From Dyella sp. EPa41 (lineage in GTDB: Bacteria; Pseudomonadota; Gammaproteobacteria; Xanthomonadales; Rhodanobacteraceae): a stretch of DNA of 53,940 bases. Positions 1 through 9,434 of this stretch are shown piece by piece. The position numbers and the translations under genes were made by a program. Location of the stretch: positions 1-53,940 of the forward strand of contig NZ_BCPR01000030.1 of the NCBI RefSeq assembly GCF_016586165.1, written 5' to 3'. Every line of letters starts with the position of its first letter. Within the stretch, counting starts at the first letter, position 1. The notes beneath the pieces were generated by a model that saw nothing but the letters and a program-made list of their open reading frames with translations, had not been told where the DNA came from and did not search any database.

Positions 1-249
1 GTGATCGCGGGAGTCCAACGGGAAATCATCGCGGGCGCTGAACGACGGCTCGTCCACGGCGTCGCCTTCGTCGCCGAAGGTCGGCTCGCGGCGCTCGCCC
101 GATGCGCCGGGCACGATACGCCGCCTGCCCTGCTCCTTCTTCGGCTGGCCGAACAACCAGATCAGCGCGAGCACGATCAGGCCGACGATCAGCAACGGAA
201 TGCCCACGGCGGGATTCCAGGCGAAGGCGAGCACGGGTTGTGGGGTCAT
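1..249 (-). CDS. zipA: Cell division protein ZipA, N-terminal part (cut by window edge)
   Basis: Only the first 83 codons lie in the window. ZipA is an inner-membrane protein that ties the FtsZ ring to the membrane. The visible part has one N-terminal hydrophobic segment (about residues 14-35, with the run GIPLLIVGLIVLALIWLFG). A basic and then acidic, low-complexity linker follows, which is the ZipA arrangement; the FtsZ-binding C-terminal domain is outside the window. The start is 10 nt after the smc stop on the same strand, the usual smc-zipA order in this group. The call rests on topology plus this neighbour. Confidence 0.8.
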   Translation of the reverse strand, partial: MTPQPVLAFAWNPAVGIPLLIVGLIVLALIWLFGQPKKEQGRRRIVPGASGERREPTFGDEGDAVDEPSFSARDDFPLDSRDH

Positions 250-259
250 GTCGAATTCC

Positions 260-3200
260 TCAGGCTGCGCCCGCGAGTTTAGCGGCTTCTGCCAGGTCCA
301 CCTGCACCAGTCGCGACACGCCGGCTTCGCGCATGGTCACTCCGCACAGCTGCGAGGCGGCTTCCATCGTGGCCTTGTTGTGGCTGACGAAGATGAACTG
401 CACCTTCTCGCTCATCTCCTTCACCATGTTGGAGAAGCGGCCCACGTTGGCCTCGTCGAGCGGCGCGTCCACCTCGTCCAGCAGGCAGAACGGCGCGGGA
501 TTCAAGCCGAAGATGGCGAACACCAGCGACACCGCGGTGAGCGCCTTCTCGCCGCCGGAAAGCAGCGTGATGTTGGATACGCGCTTGCCGGGCGGGCGCG
601 CCATGATGGCCACGCCGGTGTCGAGCAGGTCGTCGCCGGTCAGTTCGAGATACGCGTGGCCACCACCGAACAGGCGCGGGAACAGCTCCTGCACGCCGGC
701 ATTCACGCGGTCGAAGGTTTCCTTGAAGCGCTGGCGCGTCTCGCGGTCGATCTTCTTGATCGCCGCCTCCAGCGTTTCCATCGCGCTGGTCAGGTCGGTG
801 AGCTGGTTGTCGAGATAGGTCTTGCGCTCGCTCTGCTCGGCGTGCTCCTGGATCGCGGCGAGGTTCACCGGCTCCAGGCGGGTGATCTTCTGGCCGATCT
901 CGGTGAGCTGCGTGCGCCATTGGCTGGCGTCGGCGTCTTCCGCTAGTTCGGCCAGCAGCGGTTCGAGTTCGAGACCGGACGCCGTGATGGCCTCGGCCAG
1001 CTGCTCGGCGCGCAGCTGCAGCGCCTGCGCGGCGAGGCGCTTCTGCGAAAGGTTTTCGCGCAGGCCGCCGAGCACCTGCTCGATGCGCTGGCGTTCCTGC
1101 TCCAGGCGACGGAATTCGCTGTCGCAATCTTCCAGCGCGCGACGCGCATCGACGAGTTGCTTGTCCACCAGCAGGCGCTGGTCGAGATAGGTCTGGCGCT
1201 CGGCTTCGAGTTCGGCGATGGGGTCGGAACCGGCGGCGAGTTGCTCGGCGATTTCGCTGCGGCGCGCCTCGATCTGGCGCAACTGGGTTTCCATGCGCGC
1301 CAGCGCCTGTTCCAGCGAGGTGAGCGAGGAACGCTTCGACTCCATCGACAGCGCCAGCGCATGCGCCTGGTCCGCGGCCTCGCGCGCGTTCATGCGCGCC
1401 TCTTCGCGCGCCTCCAGCAGGGCGCGGCGTTCGTTCTCCAGTTCGCGGCGCTCGTCTTCCAGGTCGCCCATGTGGCCGACGGATTCGTCCAGGCGCGCGC
1501 GCGCGTCGCGCGTCTGCGTCTGCAGTTCGTCCAGCTGGGTGACCAGTTCGCTGATTTCACCCGCGACCTTCTCGGCACGCGCACGCGCGGTTTCCATCTT
1601 GCCGCGATGGCTCTGCAGCTGGCCGGCCAGCTCGGACTGGCGGCGATGCGCGTTGTACAGCTCGCGCTGCGCGTCGTCGCGCGCGCGCTCGGCTTCGAAC
1701 TTGCGCGTGCGCAGGTCGTCCAGCGTATTCGTGGCTTCCTCGATGCGTTCTTCCAGCGCGAGGATCTGCTCGGCCAGCGTGCGCATCTCGCGTTCGCGCG
1801 CGAGCACGCCCACCTGGTTGCCCTGCGCGCGACGCACGCGGGCCCAGCCCGGGCCGATCCATTCGCCGTTGCGCGTCATCACCGACTGGTAAGGCGCCAG
1901 CGCGGACAGGCCGGCCACGACCTGATGCGCGTGCTCGATCGTTTCGGCCGTGAGCACGTGGCTGAGTATCGACATGGCCGCCGCCGGGCCGCGCACGTGC
2001 GCGGCCAGCGTGCCGGCCGTGTTGGCGCCGCCTTCGACGCCGTCGACCAGCGCGACGTCGGCGTTCTCCAGCGAGGCGAATTCGCCCGCGAGGCGATGGG
2101 CGTCATCCACCAGCACGGCATCGAGATAGCCTGCGAGCACGGTTTCCACGGCGGTTTCCCAGCCGGCTTCCACCTGCAGCGATTCGCCGAGGCGGCGCGA
2201 CTTGTCCAGGCCCAGGCGGCTGAGCCAGCCACTGGCGGCGCTTTCTTCCTGGCCCAGCGCGGCGTGCTGCAAGGCTTCCAGCGAGGCCTGGCGGCCGCGG
2301 GCGGTCTGCAGTTGCTGGCGCGCCTCGTTGAGCGAGGACTGCACCTGGCGTTCTTCGTCGATGACCTTCTCATGGGCCAGCTTGTGCTGGTCGAGCAACT
2401 GGCCCAGCGACTCCACGCGCTCGCGCTGCGTGTCGTGTTCCTCGTTCAACTGCTCGGCGGCGGCGTCGAGCGAGGCGATGTCGGTGGCCTTCTGCTCGGC
2501 TTCCAGCACTTCGCGGCGGCGCGACAGGTCGATGCCCTGGCGGTCGAGGTAGTTGAGCTTGGTGCGCTCCACTTCGGCGGCACGGCTGGACTCGCCCGCG
2601 GTGCGCGTGTGAACGTCCCAGCGCTGCTGCCAGTCGGCGAGCTTGGTTTCGGTTTCGCGCAGCGATTCGGCGGTGTCGTCCTGCATCTGCTGCAGCGACT
2701 CCAGCCTGGGCTCGCCTTCGGCCAGCGCCATGCGCAGCGTTTCCACCTGCGTGCGGTCGTTGGCGATGTGTTCGGCCAGCTCGGCGTGTTCGCGCTCGGC
2801 CTCGCCCTGCGCGCGCTGCAGGCGGTCGGCCGTCTCGCGGTTGAAACGCACCTGCTGCTCCACGCGGGCGATCTCGGCGCCGACCTTGTACACCTCGGCC
2901 TGCACCGTGTTCAGGTGCTCGGTGGCCTCGGTGTGGCGCTCGCGCACCGTTTCCATCTGCGCCTCTTGATGGCGCTGCATGGCGACGAACTTCTCGATCT
3001 CGACTTCGGCCGCGTTGAGGCCGGAACCTTCGTTGTCGTGCTGGCTCTTGAGGCCGCGGTATTCGAGCGCGCGCAATTCGGCTTCCTTGCGCACCTGCTC
3101 TTCCTTCAGTGCCTTCCAGCGCTCGGCGGCGCGGGCCTGGCGGTTCAGGTGCTCCAGCTGCTTGTCCACTTCGTCGCGCACGTCGCGCACGCGGTCGAGG

Positions 3201-3769
3201 TTTTCGCGGGTGGACTTGATGCGGCTCTCGGTTTCCTTGCGGCGCTCCTTGTACTTGGAGATGCCGGCGGCCTCTTCCAGGTGCGTGCGCAGCTCGTCGG
3301 GCGCGGCCTCGACGATCTGGCTGATCATGCCCTGCTCGATGATCGAGTAGCTGCGCGGCCCCAGGCCCGTGCCCAGGAACAAGTCGGTGATGTCACGACG
3401 ACGGCAGCGCGCGCCGTTGAGGAAATAGGCCGACTGCCCGTCGCGCGTCACCTGGCGCTTCACCGAAATCTCGGCGTATTGGCCGTACTCGCCCTGGATG
3501 GTGCCGTCGCCGTTGTCGAAGATCAGCTCGACCGTGGCCTGGCCCACCGGCTTGCGCGCGTTGGAGCCGGAGAAGATCACGTCGGTGAGCGAGTCGCCGC
3601 GCAGGCGGCTGGCCGCGCTTTCGCCCATCACCCAGCGAATGGCATCGATGATGTTGGACTTGCCGCAGCCGTTGGGCCCCACCACGCCGGTCATGTTGGT
3701 CGGCAGATGCAGGGTGGTCGGGTCCACGAAGGACTTGAAACCGGCGAGTTTGATCGTGGTCAGGCGCAT
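260..3769 (-). CDS. smc: Chromosome partition ATPase SMC
   Basis: Structural maintenance of chromosomes protein, 1169 residues, the normal length for bacterial SMC. It organises and segregates the nucleoid as a dimeric ATPase. The N-terminal head has a Walker A motif (GPNGCGKSN, about residue 32). Two long Glu/Gln/Arg-rich coiled-coil arms flank a hinge near residues 510-650. The C-terminal head has the ABC signature LSGGEKAL and a Walker B followed by the D-loop (FCLLDEVDAPLDEANV). I chose the ATG at 3769 because the product then begins MRLTTIKLAGFKSF, the conserved SMC start; an upstream in-frame start would add 27 residues of unlike sequence. It is followed by zipA. Confidence 0.97.
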   Translation of the reverse strand: MRLTTIKLAGFKSFVDPTTLHLPTNMTGVVGPNGCGKSNIIDAIRWVMGESAASRLRGDSLTDVIFSGSNARKPVGQATVELIFDNGDGTIQGEYGQYAEISVKRQVTRDGQSAYFLNGARCRRRDITDLFLGTGLGPRSYSIIEQGMISQIVEAAPDELRTHLEEAAGISKYKERRKETESRIKSTRENLDRVRDVRDEVDKQLEHLNRQARAAERWKALKEEQVRKEAELRALEYRGLKSQHDNEGSGLNAAEVEIEKFVAMQRHQEAQMETVRERHTEATEHLNTVQAEVYKVGAEIARVEQQVRFNRETADRLQRAQGEAEREHAELAEHIANDRTQVETLRMALAEGEPRLESLQQMQDDTAESLRETETKLADWQQRWDVHTRTAGESSRAAEVERTKLNYLDRQGIDLSRRREVLEAEQKATDIASLDAAAEQLNEEHDTQRERVESLGQLLDQHKLAHEKVIDEERQVQSSLNEARQQLQTARGRQASLEALQHAALGQEESAASGWLSRLGLDKSRRLGESLQVEAGWETAVETVLAGYLDAVLVDDAHRLAGEFASLENADVALVDGVEGGANTAGTLAAHVRGPAAAMSILSHVLTAETIEHAHQVVAGLSALAPYQSVMTRNGEWIGPGWARVRRAQGNQVGVLAREREMRTLAEQILALEERIEEATNTLDDLRTRKFEAERARDDAQRELYNAHRRQSELAGQLQSHRGKMETARARAEKVAGEISELVTQLDELQTQTRDARARLDESVGHMGDLEDERRELENERRALLEAREEARMNAREAADQAHALALSMESKRSSLTSLEQALARMETQLRQIEARRSEIAEQLAAGSDPIAELEAERQTYLDQRLLVDKQLVDARRALEDCDSEFRRLEQERQRIEQVLGGLRENLSQKRLAAQALQLRAEQLAEAITASGLELEPLLAELAEDADASQWRTQLTEIGQKITRLEPVNLAAIQEHAEQSERKTYLDNQLTDLTSAMETLEAAIKKIDRETRQRFKETFDRVNAGVQELFPRLFGGGHAYLELTGDDLLDTGVAIMARPPGKRVSNITLLSGGEKALTAVSLVFAIFGLNPAPFCLLDEVDAPLDEANVGRFSNMVKEMSEKVQFIFVSHNKATMEAASQLCGVTMREAGVSRLVQVDLAEAAKLAGAA

Positions 3770-4037
3770 GCGGGCGTCGGCAGCCAAATAGGTGAAGCCC
3801 GATGCGGTCGGGCGATGGGTCACTGTGCCAAACGCAGGCCCCAGCCGCAATGCGTTTTGGCTCGATGTTTCACTTTAACACCGAAACGTAAGTCGATGTT
3901 GTAAAAGAATTTATATGGCGAAGCCGTCTCACGGATTCGCGGACGGGCGCGAGCGCGGCGGCGGGGGTGGCCCGAGTGGCGAACAAATCACCGGCGCCAC
4001 CGGCCGCCCGGCCCGGGCGGGGAGCGAAGGCGCGGGC
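3770..4037. other. Intergenic region between smc and the bolA-like gene
   Basis: About 270 bp without a supportable gene. It must contain the smc promoter, near an AT-rich stretch around 3865-3915, and the end of the lysS-yciI-bolA transcript. No clear terminator hairpin with a T-tract is visible. Confidence 0.4.
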
Positions 4038-4301
4038 TTACTCGCCCGGCGCCCTGGCGTCGATGGAGAGCGCGTGGATGCCGTTGTCCATCAGGCCCTG
4101 CAGGGCCGCGTACACCAGCCGGTGACGCTTGATCGACAGCTGGCCGGCGAACGCCGCGCTGACGATGCGCACGTGGAAATGCCCCTTCCCTTCGTTGGCA
4201 TGCCCGGCGTGCTTGTAGCCTTCGTCCAGCACCTCGAGGGCCACGGGATCGAGCGCCTGCTGCAGGCGCTCGCGGATCTGTTCGGCGACGGGCATGCCCA
4301 T
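4038..4301 (-). CDS. BolA family protein
   Basis: A small protein of 87 residues with the BolA-like fold. It has an N-terminal helix (AEQIRERLQQALDP), the strand region LEVLDEGYKHAGH and the conserved FHVRIVSAAFAG...RHRLVYAAL core. BolA proteins work with monothiol glutaredoxins in Fe-S cluster trafficking, or act as stress-linked regulators; which role applies here cannot be told. The conserved histidines in YKHAGHANEGKGHFHV are typical. It lies 3 nt after the YciI-like gene in the lysS operon. A second in-frame ATG two codons downstream is an alternative start. Confidence 0.85.
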   Translation of the reverse strand: MGMPVAEQIRERLQQALDPVALEVLDEGYKHAGHANEGKGHFHVRIVSAAFAGQLSIKRHRLVYAALQGLMDNGIHALSIDARAPGE

Positions 4302-4304
4302 GGC

Positions 4305-4604
4305 TTACGGCAGCGCCTTGCGGAACGGCTGGATGGCCACGCTGGCATAGACGCCGGCCGCCACGTACGGGTCGGCCTGGGCCCAGGCCTCGGCTTCGGC
4401 CTGCGAAGCAAACTGGGCGAGGATCATGCTGCCGGTGAAACCGGCCGGGCCCGGGTCTTCCGATTCGATGGCCGGGAATGCGCCCGCGACGAACAACCGG
4501 CCTTCATCGAGCAACTTCTGCAGGCGCTCGATGTGCGCGGGACGCACGGACTTACGCCTCTCGAGCGAATCGGGCACATCCGTGCCAATGATGGCGAACC
4601 ACAT
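4305..4604 (-). CDS. YciI family protein
   Basis: 99 residues, the usual YciI-like size (dimeric alpha-beta barrel fold). It starts [13 protein letters not shown]. It carries the family features: an R-x-H (RPAHI) after an Arg/Lys-rich stretch near residue 20, a '[11 protein letters not shown]' strand and the '[25 protein letters not shown]' end. YciI-like proteins have a conserved His-Asp pair and uncertain, possibly hydrolase-like, activity. It is tightly packed between lysS (2 nt upstream) and the bolA-like gene, so it is very likely cotranscribed with lysS. Confidence 0.85.
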   Translation of the reverse strand: MWFAIIGTDVPDSLERRKSVRPAHIERLQKLLDEGRLFVAGAFPAIESEDPGPAGFTGSMILAQFASQAEAEAWAQADPYVAAGVYASVAIQPFRKALP

Positions 4605-4606
4605 GA

Positions 4607-6127
4607 TCAGGCCTCCGGGCGCATATAGGGGAACAGCAGCACGTCGCGAATCGACACCGAGCCGGTCAGCAGCATCACCAGCCGGTCGATGCCGATGCCC
4701 AGGCCACCCGTCGGCGGCAGGCCCACTTCCAGCGCGCGGATGTAGTCCGCGTCGAAGTGCATGGCCTCGTCGTCACCGGAAGCCTTGGCTTCCACCTGCG
4801 CCATGAAGCGCGCGGCCTGGTCTTCCGGGTCGTTCAACTCGGAGAAGCCGTTGGCGAGTTCCTTGGCGTTGATGAACAGCTCGAAGCGGTCGGTGATGCC
4901 CGGGTTGGTGTCGCTCTCGCGCGCCAGCGGCGAGACCTCCACCGGATGATCGGTGATGAAGGTCGGCTGGATCAGCGTGTGCTCCACCGTCTTCTCGAAG
5001 ATCTCCAGCAGCAGGCGGCCCCAGCCGAATTCCTTCTTCACCTGGCAACCCAGGCGCTTGGCATGGGCAGCCATCGCCTCGCGGTCGCGCAGTTCCTCGC
5101 GGCGGATCTCCGGGTTCAGCTCGAGCACGGCGTCTTCCATGCTCCAGCGGCGGAACGCCGGGCCGACGTCGATCTCGTTGCCTTCCCAGTGGAGCCTGGT
5201 GGTGCCGATGACGTGCTTGGCGGTGTCGCGGATCACTTCCTCGGTGAGGTCCATGATCTCGGTGTACGTGGCGTAGGCCTGGTACAGCTCGAGCATGGTG
5301 AATTCGGGGTTGTGGCGCGTGGACACGCCTTCGTTGCGGAAGTTGCGGTTGATCTCGTACACGCGGTCGAAGCCGCCGACCACCAGGCGCTTGAGGTACA
5401 GCTCCGGCGCCACGCGCAGGTAGAGGTCCATGTCCAGCGCGTTGTGGTGCGTGACGAACGGACGCGCCGTGGCGCCGCCCGGGATCACGTGCATCATCGG
5501 CGTTTCCACTTCCATGAAGCGGCGCGGCTCGGCTTCCAGCCACTTGCGGATGTGGCCGATGATCTTCGAGCGCAGCGCGAAGGTGCGGCGTGCCTCTTCG
5601 GTGACGATCAGGTCGACGTAGCGCTGGCGATAGCGCTGCTCCACGTCGGCCATGCCGTGGTGCTTGTCCGGCAGCGGGCGCAGGCTCTTGGTCAGCAGGC
5701 GCAGCGATTCCACCTTCACCGACAGCTCGCCGGTGCGCGTGCGCATCAGCATGCCCTCGGCGCCGACGATGTCGCCCATGTCCCAGCCCTTGAACGCCTT
5801 GTAGGTGTCTTCGCCCACCGTGCCCTGGTGGATGAACAGCTGGATGCGTCCGTTGAAGTCCTGCATCTGCACGAAGGCGACCTTGCCCTGGTCGCGCTTG
5901 AGGATGATGCGGCCGGCCACCTTCACGCGGCGGCCCAGGGCCTCGATGGCCTCGGCGGTCCACTTCTCCGCATCGGCGAATTCGGCTTGCAGGTCGCCCG
6001 CAAACGCATCCATCTTGAAGTCGTTCGGAAACGCCACGCCCTGCCCGCGCAACGCCTTGAGTTTCTCGCGGCGCTCGGCGATCAGCTTGTTCTCGTCGAC
6101 GGGCTGGATATCGTTCGGTTCAGTCAT
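4607..6127 (-). CDS. lysS: Lysyl-tRNA synthetase, class II
   Basis: 506 residues, the standard LysRS length. It charges tRNA-Lys with lysine in the cytoplasm. An N-terminal OB-fold tRNA-binding domain (about 60-170, with [15 protein letters not shown]) is followed by the class II catalytic core with motif 2 ([26 protein letters not shown]) and motif 3 ([32 protein letters not shown]) at the C-terminus. The start at 6127 gives [23 protein letters not shown]; an upstream in-frame start adds only 15 unlikely residues. It heads the lysS-yciI-bolA cluster and lies downstream of prfB, a common gammaproteobacterial neighbourhood. Confidence 0.97.
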   Translation of the reverse strand: MTEPNDIQPVDENKLIAERREKLKALRGQGVAFPNDFKMDAFAGDLQAEFADAEKWTAEAIEALGRRVKVAGRIILKRDQGKVAFVQMQDFNGRIQLFIHQGTVGEDTYKAFKGWDMGDIVGAEGMLMRTRTGELSVKVESLRLLTKSLRPLPDKHHGMADVEQRYRQRYVDLIVTEEARRTFALRSKIIGHIRKWLEAEPRRFMEVETPMMHVIPGGATARPFVTHHNALDMDLYLRVAPELYLKRLVVGGFDRVYEINRNFRNEGVSTRHNPEFTMLELYQAYATYTEIMDLTEEVIRDTAKHVIGTTRLHWEGNEIDVGPAFRRWSMEDAVLELNPEIRREELRDREAMAAHAKRLGCQVKKEFGWGRLLLEIFEKTVEHTLIQPTFITDHPVEVSPLARESDTNPGITDRFELFINAKELANGFSELNDPEDQAARFMAQVEAKASGDDEAMHFDADYIRALEVGLPPTGGLGIGIDRLVMLLTGSVSIRDVLLFPYMRPEA

Positions 6128-6233
6128 GGGGTTTCCGTAGCTTCCGGCGCCCGCGCCGTTCGGCGGACGCATCTGTGTATTTGTCTTGCGATCATCGGTC
6201 GGGCGGGACCGTGCTTTGCCGCCGCGCCGACCG

Positions 6234-6591
6234 TCAATCGTCCTTGCCGACCGCGTGCTTCACCGCGTTCTTGGTGGCGTTCCAGCCATCGCGCGCGCCA
6301 TGGCCGATCTTCAGGCCGACGTCCTTCGCGCCGTGGCCGATCTCCACGCCGGCATCGCGCGCGCCATGCCCCACTTCCACGCCGGCATCCCCGTGCGCCA
6401 TGGCCGACCTTGACGGCCGTGTCCCTGGTGGCATGGCCGACGTCGCGTCCGGCGTCGCCGACCGCATGGCCGGCCGCCTTGGCGTCCTGCTTGATGCCCT
6501 GGCCGGCGCCGTCCTGCGCGCTGGCCAAGCCAATGCCAGCCACCAGCACCGCACAGGCGACCAGTATCCGGGAGATCTTGCTGCGGTTCAT
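6234..6591 (-). pseudogene. Small secreted 11-residue-repeat protein interrupted by a +1 base frameshift
   Basis: The ATG at 6591 opens a signal peptide (MNRSKISRILVACAVLVAGIGLASA). The mature part is made of 11-residue repeats of the form GHGARDAGVEV (GHAVGDAGRDV, GHATRDTAVKV, GHGA..., GHGAKDVGLKI, GHGARDGWNAT) and ends VKHAVGKDD. The repeat register changes frame at the C-run 6389-6392: the repeat DNA elsewhere has one C fewer, and removing one restores a single frame from 6591 to the stop at 6234. Eleven-residue amphipathic repeats recall LEA-like or apolipoprotein-like proteins, but no function is assigned. It is either a sequencing/assembly error or a recent inactivation; the rest of the frame is intact, which favours an error or a very young mutation. 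Confidence 0.65.
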
Positions 6592-6635
6592 GCGGGCACC
6601 TCGTCGGTGATCAGGTGGTTGCGCCGACCTGGCGC

Positions 6636-7761
6636 TTACGCGTCCACGCGCTTGGCGCCCGCGTCCAGGCCCGACTTCAGGCTGGCCTCGACGAATTCGT
6701 CCAGGTCGCCGTCGAGCACCTTCTGCGTGTCCGAACGCTCGATGCCGGTGCGCAGATCCTTGATGCGGCTCTGGTCCAGCACGTAGTTGCGGATCTGGCT
6801 GCCCCAGCCGATGTCGGACTTGGAAGCTTCCAGCGCATCCTTCTCGGCGTTGCGCTTCTGGATCTCCAGTTCGTACAGCTTGGCGGCCAGCATCTTCATG
6901 GCGCGGTCGCGGTTGGCGTGCTGGCTGCGTTCGGTCTGGCAGGCCACCACCACGCCGCTCGGGATGTGCGTGATACGCACGGCCGATTCGGTCTTGTTCA
7001 CGTGCTGGCCACCGGCGCCGGACGAGCGGTACACGTCGGTCTTCAGGTCGGCCGGGTTGATGTCGATGTCGATGTCGTCATCGACTTCGGGCGACACGAA
7101 CACCGAAGTGAAGCTGGTGTGGCGACGGTTGTCCGAGTCGAACGGGCTCTTGCGCACCAGGCGGTGCACGCCGATCTCGGTCTTCAGCCAGCCGTAGGCG
7201 TAGTCGCCTTCCACGCGGAAGGTGGCGGACTTGATGCCGGCCACTTCGCCGCCGGACACTTCCAGCAGTTCGGTCTTCCAGCCGCGCGACTCGGCCCAGC
7301 GCAGGTACATGCGCAGGAGGATTTCCGCCCAGTCCTGCGCCTCGGTGCCGCCGGCGCCGGCCTGGATGTCCACGAAGGCGTTGTTGGCGTCCATCTTGCC
7401 GGAGAACATGCGCTGGAATTCCAGCTTGGCCACCTTGGCCTCGAGGCCGGCCAGGTCGGCCACCACGGAGTTGACGGTGTCCTCGTCGCCGTCGGCGGCG
7501 GCCATGTCCAGCAGTTCACCGGCGTCGTTGAGACCGGCGGTCAGCGAGTCGATGCCGCTGACGATGGTGTCCAGGCGGGCGCGCTCGCGACCCAGTTCCT
7601 GCGCGCGCGGCGGGTCGTCCCACACGGTGGGGCTCTCCAGTTCGCGGCTTACTTCTTCGAGACGCTCACGCTTGGTGGCGTAGTCAAAGATACCCCCTAA
7701 GCGACTCGACGCGGCCCTTCAGGTCCGCGATCTGCGCAAGGATCGGATTGGTTTCGATCAT
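6636..7761 (-). CDS. prfB: Peptide chain release factor RF2 (programmed +1 frameshift)
   Basis: RF2 releases finished proteins at UGA and UAA stops. The first 25 codons ([10 protein letters not shown]...ESLRGYL) end at an in-frame TGA at 7686-7684. The minus strand there reads CTTAGGGGGTATCTTTGACTAC, the classic RF2 shift site: an internal Shine-Dalgarno-like AGGGGG, then CTT TGA C. A +1 shift continues the protein as ...DYATKRE to the stop at 6636, for 374 residues in all. The SPF stop-codon-reading motif ([11 protein letters not shown]) and the catalytic GGQ ([10 protein letters not shown]) are both present. The frameshift is autoregulatory in known bacteria: low RF2 favours the shift. Confidence 0.96.
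7676..7700 (-). promoter_or_regulatory. prfB: prfB programmed +1 frameshift site
   Basis: The minus strand shows AGGGGG three bases upstream of TAT CTT TGA C. This internal SD plus slippery CTT and in-frame UGA is the conserved recoding signal of RF2 genes. Confidence 0.95.
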
Positions 7762-7925
7762 GGATGGGAAATCATGGGAAAACGGCCCTCCATGGTAGCA
7801 GAGCGCGGCTCGGCAAGGAGGCCCGCGCGGCCTCGCGGCGCAAGGAGCCGCGAAGCGCCCGCAAGAAAACGACATGCCCGGCTGCCTATACTCCACGCTC
7901 CTCAAAAACGCAGGGAAGCGACGGG

Positions 7926-9221
7926 ATGGCACGATGGACCGCGGGATTCGGCCTGATCATGGCGCTGGCGACTTCGAGCGCAGTGGCCGGGCAGGCGGCG
8001 CCCATGGCGCCATCGGTCGACGTGCCGCCCGCCCGGATGACCGCCCTGCAGGCGGCCGACGCCATCAACCGGGCGCTGGTCAAAGTCGATCTGCCGCTGC
8101 TGCTGGAGATCTATCAGCACAACCCCGACCCCATCGCGCACGTGCTGGCTGCCGTGGCGCTGGAGCGCGTGCGGTTCAACCTCGACAAGGCCGTGGAAGA
8201 CGCCCGGCTCTGCGAAAAGGAGCTGATCAGCCAGCGGCCAGGCATTGCCATGTACTGCGCCCGCCTGGCCAACGGCGCCGTGCGCCTTGCCCAGGGCGAC
8301 AAGGCGGGGGAAGCCGATGAGCTGGACATCGTCAAGCGATTTGCCGGGCACGCGCCCGCATCCGTATTGAACGATATGACGGCCTTTGTCGACGCGCGTC
8401 GCGATATCCCGCCATTTCGCCTGACCAAGCCCGACGGCAATGTCTCCTTGCCGCTGCTGAAAGCCTCATACGACCAACGCGGCGCGGTGACGCTGGAAGC
8501 GGCCAACGGCGAATCGGCCCGCATGACGCTCGACACGGGCGCCGGCGCGATGGTCATGGACCAGGACACGGCCGAGCGACTGGGTGTGCGTGCCGTCGAC
8601 ATCCACGGGCACACAAACGGCATATTGTCCAAGAATATTCCCACCGGGCACGGCTTTCTCGAAAAGGCGCGCATCGGCGACATCACGCTGGAGAACGTGC
8701 CGGTGGAAATCGTGCCGGCGTCACGGCACCTGATCGGCATGGACATCCTGCGATGGCTGGGCGCGTTCCGCTTGACCGGGCGCGAACTGCTCGTCTACGG
8801 CAAGGATGCCCAGCGGCCAACCTGCAACGAGCCCTTGCTGGTGTCGACCAACGTGTGGGGCAGCAGCGTGCGCGTGGTCACCAACCTCTCCATTGACGGC
8901 ACGCCGTGTACGACCCTGCTCGACAGCGGCAGTGCTTACTACCTCACCGGCAGCCAGGCCGCGATGGACGAAGTCAAGGTGGCCTACAACCGCCGCATGC
9001 GCATACGCGACGTGGGCGCCACTCGCCTCGCGCGCGTCAGCCAGGCCACCGCTGAAGTGATCGTTTCCGGCCAACCCATCCAGATGACCTTCGGCGTGCT
9101 GCCCGACGCGGACCTCCAGTGGAGCTATGTCCTGGGCAGCGGCTCGCTTGGCGACATGGATTACTTCTTCGACTTCGACCAGCGCCACGCCTGCATGCTG
9201 TTGCACGACAACCTGCGCTGA
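7926..9221 (+). CDS. Secreted retropepsin-like aspartic protease family protein with two protease lobes
   Basis: 431 residues. I chose the ATG at 7926 because it opens a signal peptide (MARWTAGFGLIMALATSSAVAG); the frame is open upstream but without such a signal. An N-terminal helical region (40-150) precedes two aspartic-protease-like lobes, each with the catalytic triplet: DTGA (Asp203, in MTLDTGAGAMVMDQDTAERLG) and DSGS (Asp333, in TLLDSGSAYYLTGS). Each is followed by a hydrophobic-Gly strand (HLIGMDILRWLG; YVLGSGSLGDMDYFFDF). A periplasmic or extracellular role is inferred. Whether it cleaves proteins is unknown. It is transcribed divergently from prfB. Confidence 0.75.
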   Translation: MARWTAGFGLIMALATSSAVAGQAAPMAPSVDVPPARMTALQAADAINRALVKVDLPLLLEIYQHNPDPIAHVLAAVALERVRFNLDKAVEDARLCEKELISQRPGIAMYCARLANGAVRLAQGDKAGEADELDIVKRFAGHAPASVLNDMTAFVDARRDIPPFRLTKPDGNVSLPLLKASYDQRGAVTLEAANGESARMTLDTGAGAMVMDQDTAERLGVRAVDIHGHTNGILSKNIPTGHGFLEKARIGDITLENVPVEIVPASRHLIGMDILRWLGAFRLTGRELLVYGKDAQRPTCNEPLLVSTNVWGSSVRVVTNLSIDGTPCTTLLDSGSAYYLTGSQAAMDEVKVAYNRRMRIRDVGATRLARVSQATAEVIVSGQPIQMTFGVLPDADLQWSYVLGSGSLGDMDYFFDFDQRHACMLLHDNLR

Positions 9222-9246
9222 CGCCGCCGTCCGGCCGGTTTTAGCT

Positions 9247-9412
9247 TGTAGGAGCGCCCCCAGTGCGCGATGGCGGGGGCGAAAGGTTCGCTTTGCGCCA
9301 ATCGCGCACTGGGTGCGCTTCTACAAAAGAGCCGTGCCATCGATGGGATACGTGACCACGCAACGGCCTACACCTTCGCTTCGTCCTGTCGCGCACAGGG
9401 TGCGCTCCCACA
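9247..9412. repeat. REP-type palindromic elements (pair plus one single)
   Basis: Between the protease-like gene and asnB, TGTAGGAGCGCCCCCAGTGCGCGA (from 9247) faces its inverted partner TCGCGCACTGGGTGCGCTTCTACA (ending near 9325). A third copy, TGTCGCGCACAGGGTGCGCTCCCACAG, sits at about 9387-9412. The same motif recurs at 34308, 45659, 45939 and 53566-53940, so this is the genome's dispersed extragenic palindrome. Confidence 0.8.
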
Positions 9413-9434
9413 GGGAAAGCACGCAGGTCGTTCT

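Noticed and set aside
1157-3904. Long plus-strand frame of 915 codons opposite smc
   Set aside because: It is a GC-rich antisense shadow of smc's coiled-coil coding sequence with no domain and no gene signals.
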